Source: Solirubrobacteraceae bacterium
GTDB taxonomy: Bacteria; Actinomycetota; Thermoleophilia; Solirubrobacterales; Solirubrobacteraceae
Reading direction: 5' to 3'
Assembly (NCBI GenBank): GCA_019683665.1
Contig: JADGIB010000132.1
Span: 1 to 9,388, forward strand
Length of the DNA: 9,388 bases
Positions 1 to 5,950 of the stretch are shown one piece after another. Below the pieces are notes generated by a model. That model ran no database searches, had not been told where the DNA came from, and saw only the letters and a list, made by a program, of their open reading frames with translations. The stretch's first letter is position 1; every line of letters begins with the position of its first letter. A program made the position numbers and the translations under genes.

Positions 1-60
1 CGGTGTCCCGGGGTGGGGAGAGCCGCACTCCGGCGGGTGTCGCCAGGCGCACCTGCGCGA

Positions 61-66
61 TACGCT
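61..66 (+). promoter_or_regulatory. -10-like TACGCT before the FAH-family gene
   Basis: A TANNNT hexamer (TACGCT) lies 10 nt before the ATG at 77. No Shine-Dalgarno sequence lies in between and no convincing -35 box was found. If used, the transcript would start only a few nucleotides before the ATG. The spacing is slightly longer than for the three similar boxes in this window (8 nt). The rest of the first 60 bases holds nothing else that I can support. Confidence 0.35.
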
Positions 67-76
67 GCCGCCCCAC

Positions 77-865
77 ATGCGCCTGGCGACCTTCATCCCG
101 ACGGGGTCCGACACGCCGCTGGCCGGCGAGGTCACCGGCGGCCGCGTGACCGCGTTCGGCGACGGGTCGACCGTCCTCGACCGGCTGCGGTCGGGCGATC
201 GCACCCCGGCGCGCGGCGAGGCGTGGCCGCTGGCCGACGTACGCCTCCTGGCCCCGGTGCCCCGGCCGCGCGCGATCTTCTGCATCGGGCGCAACTACGC
301 CGCCCACGCGGGCGAGCTCGGCAACGAGGTGCCGCCGGCGCCGATCGTCTTCCTGAAGCTGCCGTCGTCGTCGACGGCCCCGAACGACCCGGTCGCGGTG
401 CCGGCCGCGGCGGCGGGGCGCCTCGACTACGAGGGCGAGCTCGTCGTCGTCATGGGCCCCGGCGGCACGGTCGCCGGGTACGCGGTGGCCGACGACCTCA
501 GCGCCCGCGACCTGCAGAAGGCCGAGCCGCAGTGGACCCGGGCCAAGGGCTTCGACCGCTCGTGCCCGTGGGGGCCGTGGATCACGACGGCCGACGAGGT
601 CGCCGACCCGCAGGCGCTGTCGCTGCGCACCTGGGTGAACGGCGAGCTGCGCCAGGACGCGTCGACCGGCGACCTCATCTTCGGGGTCGAGCGGCTGGTC
701 TCGTTCATCGGCGAGACGTGCACGCTCGAGGCCGGGGACCTCATCCTCACCGGCACGCCCGCGGGCGTCGGCCTGGGGATGGACCCGCCGCGCTTCCTGG
801 CGCCGGGCGACGTCGTCCGCGTCGAGATCGAGTCGCTCGGCGCGATCGAGCACGCGATCGCCTGA
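77..865 (+). CDS. Fumarylacetoacetate hydrolase (FAH) family protein
   Basis: A 262-residue protein of the FAH superfamily. These metal-dependent cytosolic enzymes act on 2-oxo/beta-diketo acids as C-C hydrolases, decarboxylases, isomerases or hydratases, often in aromatic or sugar-acid breakdown. Residues 1-55 form the short N-terminal domain. The catalytic domain then starts with IFCIGRNYAAHAGELGNE (about 67-84). The metal-binding acids are visible as E119 and E121 in LDYEGEL and D140 in ADDLSARDLQ. K157 (AKGFD) and GPW at 166-168 are conserved, and the C-terminal DLILTGTPAGVG (221-232) is a family signature. The length is normal for single-domain members. ATG 77 is chosen because the family N-terminus (MRLATF) begins there. 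The exact substrate cannot be read from sequence, and no other aromatic-pathway gene lies alongside. It is convergent with clpP. Confidence 0.92.
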   Translation: MRLATFIPTGSDTPLAGEVTGGRVTAFGDGSTVLDRLRSGDRTPARGEAWPLADVRLLAPVPRPRAIFCIGRNYAAHAGELGNEVPPAPIVFLKLPSSSTAPNDPVAVPAAAAGRLDYEGELVVVMGPGGTVAGYAVADDLSARDLQKAEPQWTRAKGFDRSCPWGPWITTADEVADPQALSLRTWVNGELRQDASTGDLIFGVERLVSFIGETCTLEAGDLILTGTPAGVGLGMDPPRFLAPGDVVRVEIESLGAIEHAIA

Positions 866-871
866 GCGGCG

Positions 872-905
872 GCCGGCGCGGGCCGCGACCGCCGCGCGGG
901 CCGGC
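872..905. terminator. Bidirectional hairpin between convergent genes
   Basis: An inverted repeat fills the 39-bp gap between the two convergent stop codons. Arms 872-886 (GCCGGCGCGGGCCGC) and 891-905 pair at 12 of 15 positions around a 4-nt loop (GACC), with the outer six pairs perfect. It touches the last base of the clpP stop codon. There is no T-tract on either side, which is common for terminators in GC-rich actinomycetes. In DNA this rich in G and C some pairing is expected by chance, hence the moderate confidence. Confidence 0.5.
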
Positions 906-1486
906 TAGTGCGAGCTGATGACCCGGTCGATGAGGCCGTACTCGACGGCCTCCTCGGGCTTGAAGAAGCGGTCGCGCTCCATGTCGGCGTGGACGCGCTC
1001 GACCGTCTGCCCGGTGTGGCGGGCGTAGATCTCGTCGATCCGCTGGCGGGTCTTGATGATCTCGCGCGCGTGGATCTCGATGTCGGTCGCCTGCCCCTCG
1101 AACCCCGACGACGGCTGGTGGATGAGGATGCGCGAGTTCGGCAGCGCGAAGCGCTTGCCCTTCGCCCCGCCCGCGAGCAGCAGCGAGCCCATGCTCATCG
1201 CGATCCCGACGCAGATCGTCTGCACGTCGGGCTTGATGAACTGCATCGTGTCGTAGATCGCCAGCCCCGCGTAGATCGAGCCGCCCGGCGAGTTGATGTA
1301 GAGCGAGATGTCCTTGTCGGGGTCCGCGGACTCCAGGTGCAGGAGCTGGGCGACGATCAGGTTCGCCACCTGGTCGTCGACGGCCGTGCCGAGGAAGACG
1401 ATCCGCTCGTTGAGCAGCCGCGAGAAGATGTCGTACTCGCGCTCGCCGCGCGCGCTGCGCTCGATGACGGTCGGGATCAGGGGCAT
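905..1486 (-). CDS. clpP: ATP-dependent Clp protease proteolytic subunit ClpP
   Basis: A 193-residue ClpP, the serine peptidase that forms a double seven-membered ring and degrades proteins unfolded by a Clp ATPase. The triad is complete: S98 in AMSMGS, H123 in LIHQPSSG, and D172 in ERDRF, aligning position for position with the B. subtilis enzyme. The oxyanion/strand region SLYINSPGGS (61-70), the helix GLAIYDTMQFIKP and the C-terminal EEAVEYGLIDRVI are all present. The N-terminus MPLIPTVIE matches mature ClpP and fixes the start at 1486 (ATG on the minus strand), so there is no long propeptide. It is an isolated copy: no clpX, trigger-factor gene or second clpP is adjacent. Upstream are a TAGCCT box 8 nt before the ATG and no clear ribosome binding site. 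Confidence 0.97.
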   Translation of the reverse strand: MPLIPTVIERSARGEREYDIFSRLLNERIVFLGTAVDDQVANLIVAQLLHLESADPDKDISLYINSPGGSIYAGLAIYDTMQFIKPDVQTICVGIAMSMGSLLLAGGAKGKRFALPNSRILIHQPSSGFEGQATDIEIHAREIIKTRQRIDEIYARHTGQTVERVHADMERDRFFKPEEAVEYGLIDRVISSH

Positions 1487-1494
1487 GGCCCTGG

Positions 1495-1500
1495 AGGCTA
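1495..1500 (-). promoter_or_regulatory. -10-like TAGCCT before clpP
   Basis: Read on the minus strand, TAGCCT (1500 down to 1495) is followed by 8 nt and then the clpP ATG (1486-1484). The intervening CCAGGGCC has no good Shine-Dalgarno match. A TTGAGC hexamer lies 21 bp further upstream, too far for a normal -35. The spacing suggests a leaderless or nearly leaderless transcript. Confidence 0.4.
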
Positions 1501-1544
1501 GCGCCCGCGCGCCCGTGCACCGCTCAAGTTCTCCTGCGGTCGGG

Positions 1545-1550
1545 TAAAAT
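1545..1550 (+). promoter_or_regulatory. -10-like TAAAAT before the exported-protein gene
   Basis: TAAAAT stands out as an AT patch in a GC-rich, 72-bp divergent intergenic region (1487-1558). It lies exactly 8 nt before the ATG at 1559. No -35 hexamer close to TTGACA is found at 16-19 bp. The GAAGGG that follows is only 1 nt from the ATG, too close to act as a Shine-Dalgarno site, so a leaderless start is likely. Confidence 0.5.
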
Positions 1551-1558
1551 CGAAGGGC

Positions 1559-2617
1559 ATGCCCCGACTCCGAGCCCCCCGCCGCCTGCTGGTCGCCGGT
1601 CTCGCCGTCGCCGGCACGGCGGCCCTTCCCGCCTCCGCGCTCGCGGAGGCCGAGCCGCAGATCGCGCCCCTCACGCTCACCCGCGCCGCCGACGGGCGCG
1701 CGGTCATCCACGCCGCCGTCACGATCAGCCCCTCGCCCGGGCGCAACGAGGTGACGGTCACCGCCCGCGTCTACCGCGGGGAGAACGAGCACGGCCACCC
1801 GTCCGGCCTCGTGCAGGAGCTGCGGCGCCGGTTCGAGGTGCCCGACGGGCCGCGGACGACGCGCCGCCTGCGGTTCCGGCTCTCCCGCGCGGCCACGCGC
1901 GTGCTCGTCCGCGCCGGCGCGTTCACGGGCGACCACGGCGACCGCTACCGCCAGGTGACCCCGCGCGAGCTGTACGCGGTCACCGTCCGCCACGTCCGCG
2001 ACCGCACCGGCGACGGGACCGCCGAGGAGACGCAGATCGCCTCCGCCGACGGCTGGGTCGGCCGCACCGGCCGGGCGACGGCCGCCCTGCACGGCGCCGT
2101 GTTGACGATCGAGAACCGGACGGACCGCAGCGTCGCGATCGCCTCGACCCCGCTGAACTGCATGTACGACGGCGGCGAGGAGGGCTCCCACGTCAGCGAG
2201 CTGATCGGCACCCTCGCGCCCGGCGCGTCGATCTCGGCCTACATCGAGGACAACGCGAGCCTCTTCACGGCGGGCACCACCGCGCTCGAGATCCAGAAGA
2301 CGATCAACGACTGGATGAAGCGGCAGGGCGCCCAGCTGAACCGCGGCATCGAGATCGCGGGGTGGGTCGGCTGGGCGGCCGACGCCTTCTTCAAGGCGAC
2401 CCTGACCGGCTGGGTCACCGCGAGCTGCGCCCTCACCGAGTCGCTCTTCGGCGTCCTGGCGGTCGATCGCGACACCCACGACTGGGCGGCGGCGGTCTAC
2501 CGCGTGCAGGGCGGCGACCCGACGATCGTCCGCAAGGCGGAGGCCGACTCCGGGGCGTTCTCGCTCGGGTGGCCCCCGGCCGGGTTCCGCACGACGGTCG
2601 CGATCGCGCCGCGCTAG
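1559..2617 (+). CDS. Exported protein of unknown function
   Basis: A 352-residue protein that I do not recognise. Residues 1-29 form a signal peptide: a basic start (MPRLRAPRR), a hydrophobic stretch LLVAGLAVAGTAALPA, and a likely signal-peptidase site after ASALA or ALAEA. There is no lipobox cysteine. The mature part looks mostly beta-rich up to about residue 235, with alternating segments such as EVTVTARVYRG, RLRFRLS and AVLTIENRTDRSVAIAS. A more helical segment follows (about 242-305, including a Trp/Ala-rich stretch at 264-286). Two cysteines only, C201 and C290, could form one disulfide outside the cytoplasm. The segment 181-235 (IENRTDRSV ... LAPGASISAYIEDN) resembles the beta-sandwich edge pattern of small secreted or membrane-active proteins, but this is too weak to name a family. 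The start is fixed by the signal peptide. It is divergent from clpP and has no operon partner. Confidence 0.85.
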   Translation: MPRLRAPRRLLVAGLAVAGTAALPASALAEAEPQIAPLTLTRAADGRAVIHAAVTISPSPGRNEVTVTARVYRGENEHGHPSGLVQELRRRFEVPDGPRTTRRLRFRLSRAATRVLVRAGAFTGDHGDRYRQVTPRELYAVTVRHVRDRTGDGTAEETQIASADGWVGRTGRATAALHGAVLTIENRTDRSVAIASTPLNCMYDGGEEGSHVSELIGTLAPGASISAYIEDNASLFTAGTTALEIQKTINDWMKRQGAQLNRGIEIAGWVGWAADAFFKATLTGWVTASCALTESLFGVLAVDRDTHDWAAAVYRVQGGDPTIVRKAEADSGAFSLGWPPAGFRTTVAIAPR

Positions 2618-2652
2618 GCCGCCGTCGAGCCGAAGCGGGGACTCCGCTGTCG

Positions 2653-2658
2653 TAGCGT
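2653..2658 (+). promoter_or_regulatory. -10-like TAGCGT before the exporter operon
   Basis: TAGCGT lies exactly 8 nt before the GTG at 2667 and has no recognisable -35 partner. The GGGGG between them could be a poor Shine-Dalgarno, but it is only 1 nt from the start codon. The layout matches the boxes before the clpP and exported-protein genes. Confidence 0.35.
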
Positions 2659-2666
2659 GTGGGGGC

Positions 2667-3398
2667 GTGGCGTCCGTCCCAGCCCTGCAGCTCACCGGTC
2701 TGACGAAGCGCTACGACGGCGGGTTCCTCGCGCTCGACGGCTTCGACCTCACCGTCCCCGACGGGGAGTTCTTCGGCCTGCTCGGGCCCAACGGCGCCGG
2801 CAAGACGACGCTGATCAGCGCCGTCTGCAACCTCATCCGCGTCACCGCCGGCGAGATCCGCGTCTTCGGCCACCCGCACACCTCGCGCGAGGCGCGGCGG
2901 CTCATCGGCCTGGCCGAGCAGGACGTCAACCTCGACCGCTTCCTCGACGTCGAGGAGACGCTCCTCTTCCACGGCGGCTACTACGGGATGAGCCGCGCGC
3001 ACGCGCGCCGGCGCGCGCGCGAGATGATGGACGTCTTCGACCTGCGCGCGAAGGCCGGCGTGCGCGCCCCGGCGCTGTCGGGCGGCATGCGCCGGCGGCT
3101 GCTGCTCGCCCGCGCGCTCATGCACGAGCCGCGGCTCGTCATCCTCGACGAGCCGACCGCCGGGGTCGACTTCGAGCTGCGCATCGAGCTGTGGCGCTAC
3201 ATCCGCCGCCTGCACGGGCAGGGCACGACGATCCTCCTCACGACGCACTACCTCGAGGAGGCCGAGGAGCTGTGCCGCGACATCGCGCTCATCCGCGACG
3301 GCCGCCTGCTCGCGCGCGACACGGCGGACGCGCTGCGCCGCCGCTTCGACGCGGCCACGCTGACGGAGGTCTACATGAAGGCGATGAACGCGGCGTGA
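2667..3398 (+). CDS. ABC exporter ATP-binding protein (YadG/CcmA type)
   Basis: A 243-residue cytoplasmic ATPase that powers the ABC-2 permease encoded next. The order of motifs is standard: Walker A GPNGAGKT at 40-47, Q-loop Q85 (AEQDVNL), signature LSGGM at 137-141, Walker B RLVILDE at 156-162 with catalytic E162, and H-loop H194 (LTTHYLEEAEEL). The pattern LSGGMRRRLLLARAL plus EPTAGVDFELR is typical of the DrrA/NodI/YadG group, which exports drugs, polysaccharides or unknown small molecules. GTG 2667 is chosen because the family domain begins about eight residues later (LQLTGLTKRY). Its stop overlaps the permease ATG by one base, so the two are translationally coupled. The substrate cannot be inferred. 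Confidence 0.93.
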   Translation: MASVPALQLTGLTKRYDGGFLALDGFDLTVPDGEFFGLLGPNGAGKTTLISAVCNLIRVTAGEIRVFGHPHTSREARRLIGLAEQDVNLDRFLDVEETLLFHGGYYGMSRAHARRRAREMMDVFDLRAKAGVRAPALSGGMRRRLLLARALMHEPRLVILDEPTAGVDFELRIELWRYIRRLHGQGTTILLTTHYLEEAEELCRDIALIRDGRLLARDTADALRRRFDAATLTEVYMKAMNAA

Positions 3399-4156
3399 TG
3401 CGGGCCGGCCTGCTCGCTCTCACGCACCGCGAGGTGGTGCGCGTCCTGAAGCTGTGGTCGCAGACGATCGCCGCGCCGGTCGTCTCCTCCTACCTGTTCA
3501 TCGTCGTCTTCGGCCTGTCGCTGGGCGGGCGCATCCGCGAGGTCGGCGGCGTCGACTACGAGGTGTTCATCGTGCCCGGCCTCATCACGATGGCGATGGT
3601 GCAGGCCGCCTACTCGAACAACTCCTCGAGCGTCTTCCAGGCCCGCTTCGACCGCTACATCAACGACATCCTCGCCTCGCCGATGCGCCCGTGGGAGATC
3701 AACCTCGGGCTCACGCTCGGCGGCGTCGTGCGGGCGCTGCTCATCGCGCTCGCGCTCCTGGCGCTCACCCTGCCGCTGGCCGACGTCCCGCTGCGCCAAC
3801 CGCTCGTCCTCGTCGCCGCGACCGCGCTCGGGCTGACGCTCTTCGCCTCGCTCGGCGTCGTCGTCGGCATCTACGCGCAGACCTGGGACCACGCCGGCTT
3901 CGTCAACAACATCGTGATCCTGCCGCTGACGTTCCTGGGCGGCGTGTTCTACTCGGTCGACCTGCTGCCGTCGCCGTGGGAGGAGCTCTCCCACGCGAAC
4001 CCGATCTTCTACCTCGTGCAGGCGATGCGCTACGGCTTCCTCGGCGCCGGCGACGTGAGCGTCGCGCTGGCCCTGGCGGTGACGGGCGCCCTGGCCGCGG
4101 TCATGGTCGTGTGGTCCTCGTGGCTGTTCCGGACGGGACGCCGGCTGAAGCCGTAG
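3398..4156 (+). CDS. ABC-2 type transporter permease (YadH-like)
   Basis: A 252-residue integral membrane protein, the membrane half of the exporter whose ATPase is encoded just upstream. About six hydrophobic segments are seen, near residues 23-42, 57-76, 106-126, 135-160, 168-188 and 220-245. Family marks shared with E. coli YadH include LWSQTIAAPVV near the N-terminus, VFIVPGLITMAM, the FGLSLGGRI segment, LGGVFYSVDLLP (180-191) and LSHANPIFYLVQAMRYGFLG (197-216). The start ATG at 3398 shares its first base with the ATPase stop (TGATG). The pair resembles YadGH, whose natural substrate is unknown. This is family-level knowledge; an antibiotic or lipid export role would be guesswork. Confidence 0.92.
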   Translation: MRAGLLALTHREVVRVLKLWSQTIAAPVVSSYLFIVVFGLSLGGRIREVGGVDYEVFIVPGLITMAMVQAAYSNNSSSVFQARFDRYINDILASPMRPWEINLGLTLGGVVRALLIALALLALTLPLADVPLRQPLVLVAATALGLTLFASLGVVVGIYAQTWDHAGFVNNIVILPLTFLGGVFYSVDLLPSPWEELSHANPIFYLVQAMRYGFLGAGDVSVALALAVTGALAAVMVVWSSWLFRTGRRLKP

Positions 4157-4173
4157 CCCGGCGGCGCCCGGCG

Positions 4174-5013
4174 GTGCCGCCGCCGGTGCTCGTGCTCGGC
4201 GCGATCGTCTCCACGCAGGTCGGCGCGGCGGCGGGCACGACGCTGTTCGAGGAGGTCGGGCCGGCCGGCGCGTGCCTGCTGCGCATCGCTGCCGCGGCGC
4301 TCGTCATGGCCGCGGTCGTGCGCCCCCGCCTCGGCCGCCACCCGGCCGAGACGCTGCGCGTCGTCGCCGCGTTCGGCGTCGCGCTGGGCGTCATGAACCT
4401 CACGTTCTACGAGGCGCTCGACCGCCTCCCGCTCGGCATCGCGGTCACGGTCGAGTTCGTCGGCCCGCTCGGCGTCGCGATCGTCGGGTCGCGCCGGCCG
4501 CTGGATCTCCTGTGGGTCGTCCTCGCCGGCGCGGGCATCGTCCTGCTGGCCAACCCCGGCGGCGCGGAGACGATCGACGCGGCCGGCCTCGCCTTCGGCT
4601 TGGCCGCCGGCGGCGGCTGGGCCGCCTACATCGTGCTCGCCGGCCGGGTCGGCGCGCGGGTGCCGGGCGCCGAGGGGGTCGCGCTGGCGATGGCGGTCGG
4701 CACGCTCGTCCCGCTCGTCCCCGGCGTGGCCGAGGCGGGCGGCGGCCTGCTGCGCCCCGAGGTCCTCGCCGTCGGGGCGGCGGCCGGGATCCTCAGCTCG
4801 GCGATCCCGTACACGCTGGAGACCGAGGCGCTGCGGCGGATGCCGCGCCACGTCTTCAGCGTCCTGCTGTCGATCGAGCCGGCCGTCGCCGCGCTCGTCG
4901 GCTTCGTCGCGCTGGGCCAGCCGCTCGTCGCGCGCGAGATCGTCGCGATCGTCCTCGTCGTCGCCGCGAGCGCGGGCGCGCTGAGCCGTTTCGACGCGCC
5001 GCCCGAGAGCTGA
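4174..5013 (+). CDS. EamA/DMT family exporter, RhtA-like
   Basis: A 279-residue, roughly ten-helix inner-membrane carrier made of two EamA repeats (about 4-125 and 135-270). It is close in pattern to E. coli RhtA, the threonine/homoserine exporter: LPLGIAVTVEFVGPLGVAI (85-103), SRRPLDLLWVVLA (106-118), ANPGG, GGGWAAYIVLAGR (146-158), SSAIPYTLETEALRRMP (208-224) and SIEPAVAALVGFVALGQ (233-249). By family knowledge it would export small amino acids or similar metabolites down a gradient; the actual substrate is not visible. The chosen start is GTG 4174, the first in-frame start after the permease stop (17-bp gap), although no clear ribosome binding site precedes it; GTG 4186 is an alternative. 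The tight gap puts it in the YadGH-like operon, giving a three-gene export unit. Confidence 0.9.
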   Translation: MPPPVLVLGAIVSTQVGAAAGTTLFEEVGPAGACLLRIAAAALVMAAVVRPRLGRHPAETLRVVAAFGVALGVMNLTFYEALDRLPLGIAVTVEFVGPLGVAIVGSRRPLDLLWVVLAGAGIVLLANPGGAETIDAAGLAFGLAAGGGWAAYIVLAGRVGARVPGAEGVALAMAVGTLVPLVPGVAEAGGGLLRPEVLAVGAAAGILSSAIPYTLETEALRRMPRHVFSVLLSIEPAVAALVGFVALGQPLVAREIVAIVLVVAASAGALSRFDAPPES

Positions 5014-5018
5014 CGAGA

Positions 5019-5044
5019 CGTACGGTGATCGCACCGTCGTGCGA
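5019..5044 (+). promoter_or_regulatory. Bipartite palindromic element, copy 1 (before the SDR gene)
   Basis: CGTACG, then 4 nt, then TCGCAC-CGTC-GTGCGA, a perfect 6-bp inverted repeat around 4 nt. It extends to 9-bp arms (5026-5034 and 5039-5047) with one mismatch. It lies in the 41-bp gap between the RhtA-like gene and the SDR gene and ends 10 nt before the ATG at 5055. The same layout recurs at 5877-5902 (19 of 26 positions identical). A TACGGT at 5021-5026 inside the element could be a -10 box, which would place the transcription start within the palindrome and suit a repressor site. The binding protein is unknown. Confidence 0.55.
5022..5037 (+). repeat. Second inverted repeat overlapping element copy 1
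   Basis: ACGGTG-ATCG-CACCGT is a perfect 6-bp stem with a 4-nt loop. It overlaps the TCGCAC/GTGCGA palindrome, so in RNA the two hairpins could not form together. Whether this matters depends on whether the gap is transcribed as an SDR leader or as the tail of the upstream operon. Confidence 0.35.
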
Positions 5045-5054
5045 CCATCGAACG

Positions 5055-5819
5055 ATGCACGACCTCACAGGCCGAACCGTCCTCGTCACCGGCGCCTCGA
5101 AGGGCATCGGCGCCGCGACCGCCCGCGCGCTCGGCGCCGCCGGCGCGAACGTCATCGCCCACTACCGCAGCGACGCCGACGGCGCCGCCGCCGCCGTCGC
5201 CGACGTGCCGGCGGAGCGCCGCCTGCTCTGCCGGGCCGACCTCGCCGAGCCGGCCGCCGCGCGGGAGCTGTGGCGGGAGGCGCTCGCCTGGAAGGGCGGG
5301 GTCGACGTCCTCGTCTCCAACGCCGCGCAGATGCTCGCCTCGCCGCTCGACAGCTCCGACGAGGCGTGGGACGAGACGTGGGCGTCGACGCTCGCCGTCA
5401 ACGTCGCCGGTCCGATGGCGCTCGTGCGCGAGGCGGCCCGCCACTTCGTCGCGCGCCGCGCCGGCGTCCTCGTCACGCTCTCGAGCTGGGCGGCCCAGCG
5501 CGGCTCGACGAACCCGCACCTGATCGCCTACTCGGCCTCGAAGGCCGCGGTCAAGGCGGCGACCCAGACGCTCGCGCGCGCCCACGCCGCCGACGGGCTG
5601 CTCGCCTACGTCATCGCCCCCGGCGTCGTCGACACGCAGATGTCCGAGGACGCCGCCCGCCAGGTCGGCGGGCGCGAGGTCATCACGCGCGCGCTGGCGA
5701 TGGACGAGTGGGTGCCGCCGGAGGAGATCGCCGACCTCGTCGTCTACCTGGCCAGCGGGCGGGCCCGCCACCTGTCGGGCGCGACGCTCGACGTCAACGG
5801 GGCCAGCTACATCCGCTGA
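5055..5819 (+). CDS. SDR family oxidoreductase
   Basis: A 254-residue classical short-chain dehydrogenase/reductase. These cytosolic NAD(P)-dependent enzymes oxidise or reduce hydroxyl/carbonyl groups. The cofactor motif TGASKGIG is at 12-19, the NAAQ-type motif (SNAAQ) at 88-92, and the catalytic residues are Y159 and K163 in YSASK, with S144 (TLSSW) as the likely catalytic serine. The serine sits 15 residues before the tyrosine rather than the usual 13, so the active-site loop is slightly long. K16 and R38 (after the second strand, HYRSD) favour NADPH. The C-terminal LSGATLDVNGASYIR is the usual ending of FabG-like members. ATG 5055 places the Rossmann motif correctly; an in-frame GTG at 5025 would add ten residues but cut into the palindromic element. 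The substrate is unknown. A strong terminator follows. Confidence 0.93.
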   Translation: MHDLTGRTVLVTGASKGIGAATARALGAAGANVIAHYRSDADGAAAAVADVPAERRLLCRADLAEPAAARELWREALAWKGGVDVLVSNAAQMLASPLDSSDEAWDETWASTLAVNVAGPMALVREAARHFVARRAGVLVTLSSWAAQRGSTNPHLIAYSASKAAVKAATQTLARAHAADGLLAYVIAPGVVDTQMSEDAARQVGGREVITRALAMDEWVPPEEIADLVVYLASGRARHLSGATLDVNGASYIR

Positions 5820-5833
5820 GCCCTGGGCGGTCG

Positions 5834-5871
5834 GGGCCCCGGAGGGTCAGCGTGCGGACCTTCCGGGGTCC
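5834..5871 (+). terminator. Strong hairpin terminator after the SDR gene
   Basis: Arms 5834-5848 (GGGCCCCGGAGGGTC) and 5857-5871 form a 15-bp stem in RNA, with 13 Watson-Crick pairs and two G-U pairs, around an 8-nt loop (AGCGTGCG). It starts 14 bp after the SDR stop codon. No T-tract follows. By its position and strength it most likely ends SDR transcription and insulates the importer operon. Confidence 0.75.
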
Positions 5872-5876
5872 GGATC

Positions 5877-5902
5877 CGTACGCAATTCGCACGTTCGTGC
5901 GC
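5877..5902 (+). promoter_or_regulatory. Bipartite palindromic element, copy 2 (before the importer operon)
   Basis: CGTACG, 4 nt, then TCGCAC-GTTC-GTGCGC, in the same order, orientation and spacing as 5019-5044. The palindrome extends to 9-bp arms (5885-5893 and 5896-5904) with one mismatched position around a central TT. It sits just downstream of the SDR terminator and just upstream of the proposed importer promoter (TTGCAT at 5910), roughly 60 to 45 bp before the expected transcription start. Because it lies upstream of the promoter, it might be an activator site or a distal operator. Confidence 0.55.
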
Positions 5903-5909
5903 ATCGGGG

Positions 5910-5939
5910 TTGCATGGGCGGGCGACGACGTGAAATCAT
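5910..5939 (+). promoter_or_regulatory. Candidate promoter of the amino-acid importer operon
   Basis: TTGCAT (5910-5915), an 18-bp spacer, and AATCAT (5934-5939) give a plausible but imperfect sigma-70-like promoter. It lies in an AT-richer patch of the 200-bp control region (5820-6019). Transcription from about 5946 would leave a leader of some 75 nt containing the hairpin at 5951-5969 and the ribosome binding site at 6005. Confidence 0.4.
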
Positions 5940-5950
5940 GATGCGGGCAA

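Noticed and set aside
13..918. A 301-residue frame overlapping the FAH-family gene
   Set aside because: Arg/Pro-rich shadow of the real gene in another frame, a by-product of high GC.
2634..2648. Small hairpin AGCGG-GGACT-CCGCT after the exported-protein gene
   Set aside because: Only 5 bp and no T-tract, so it is too weak to call a terminator in GC-rich DNA.
905..2695. A 596-residue minus-strand open frame running into clpP from upstream
   Set aside because: Only the last 193 residues are ClpP; the rest lies opposite the exported-protein gene and is Arg/Gly/Ala-rich without family features. The ClpP N-terminus MPLIPTV fixes the start at 1486.
4030..5034. Long minus-strand frames opposite the RhtA-like gene, with many more of the same kind elsewhere
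   Set aside because: They are Asp/Arg/Glu-rich reverse-complement shadows with no recognisable motifs.
4272..5054. N-terminal extension of the SDR frame through the RhtA-like gene
   Set aside because: The extension is low-complexity Arg/Ala text opposite a conserved membrane protein; the Rossmann motif sits correctly after ATG 5055.
5871..5942. Short perfect palindromes CGGATCCG (5871-5878) and ATCATGAT (5935-5942)
   Set aside because: Eight-base palindromes occur readily by chance; neither recurs elsewhere in the window.
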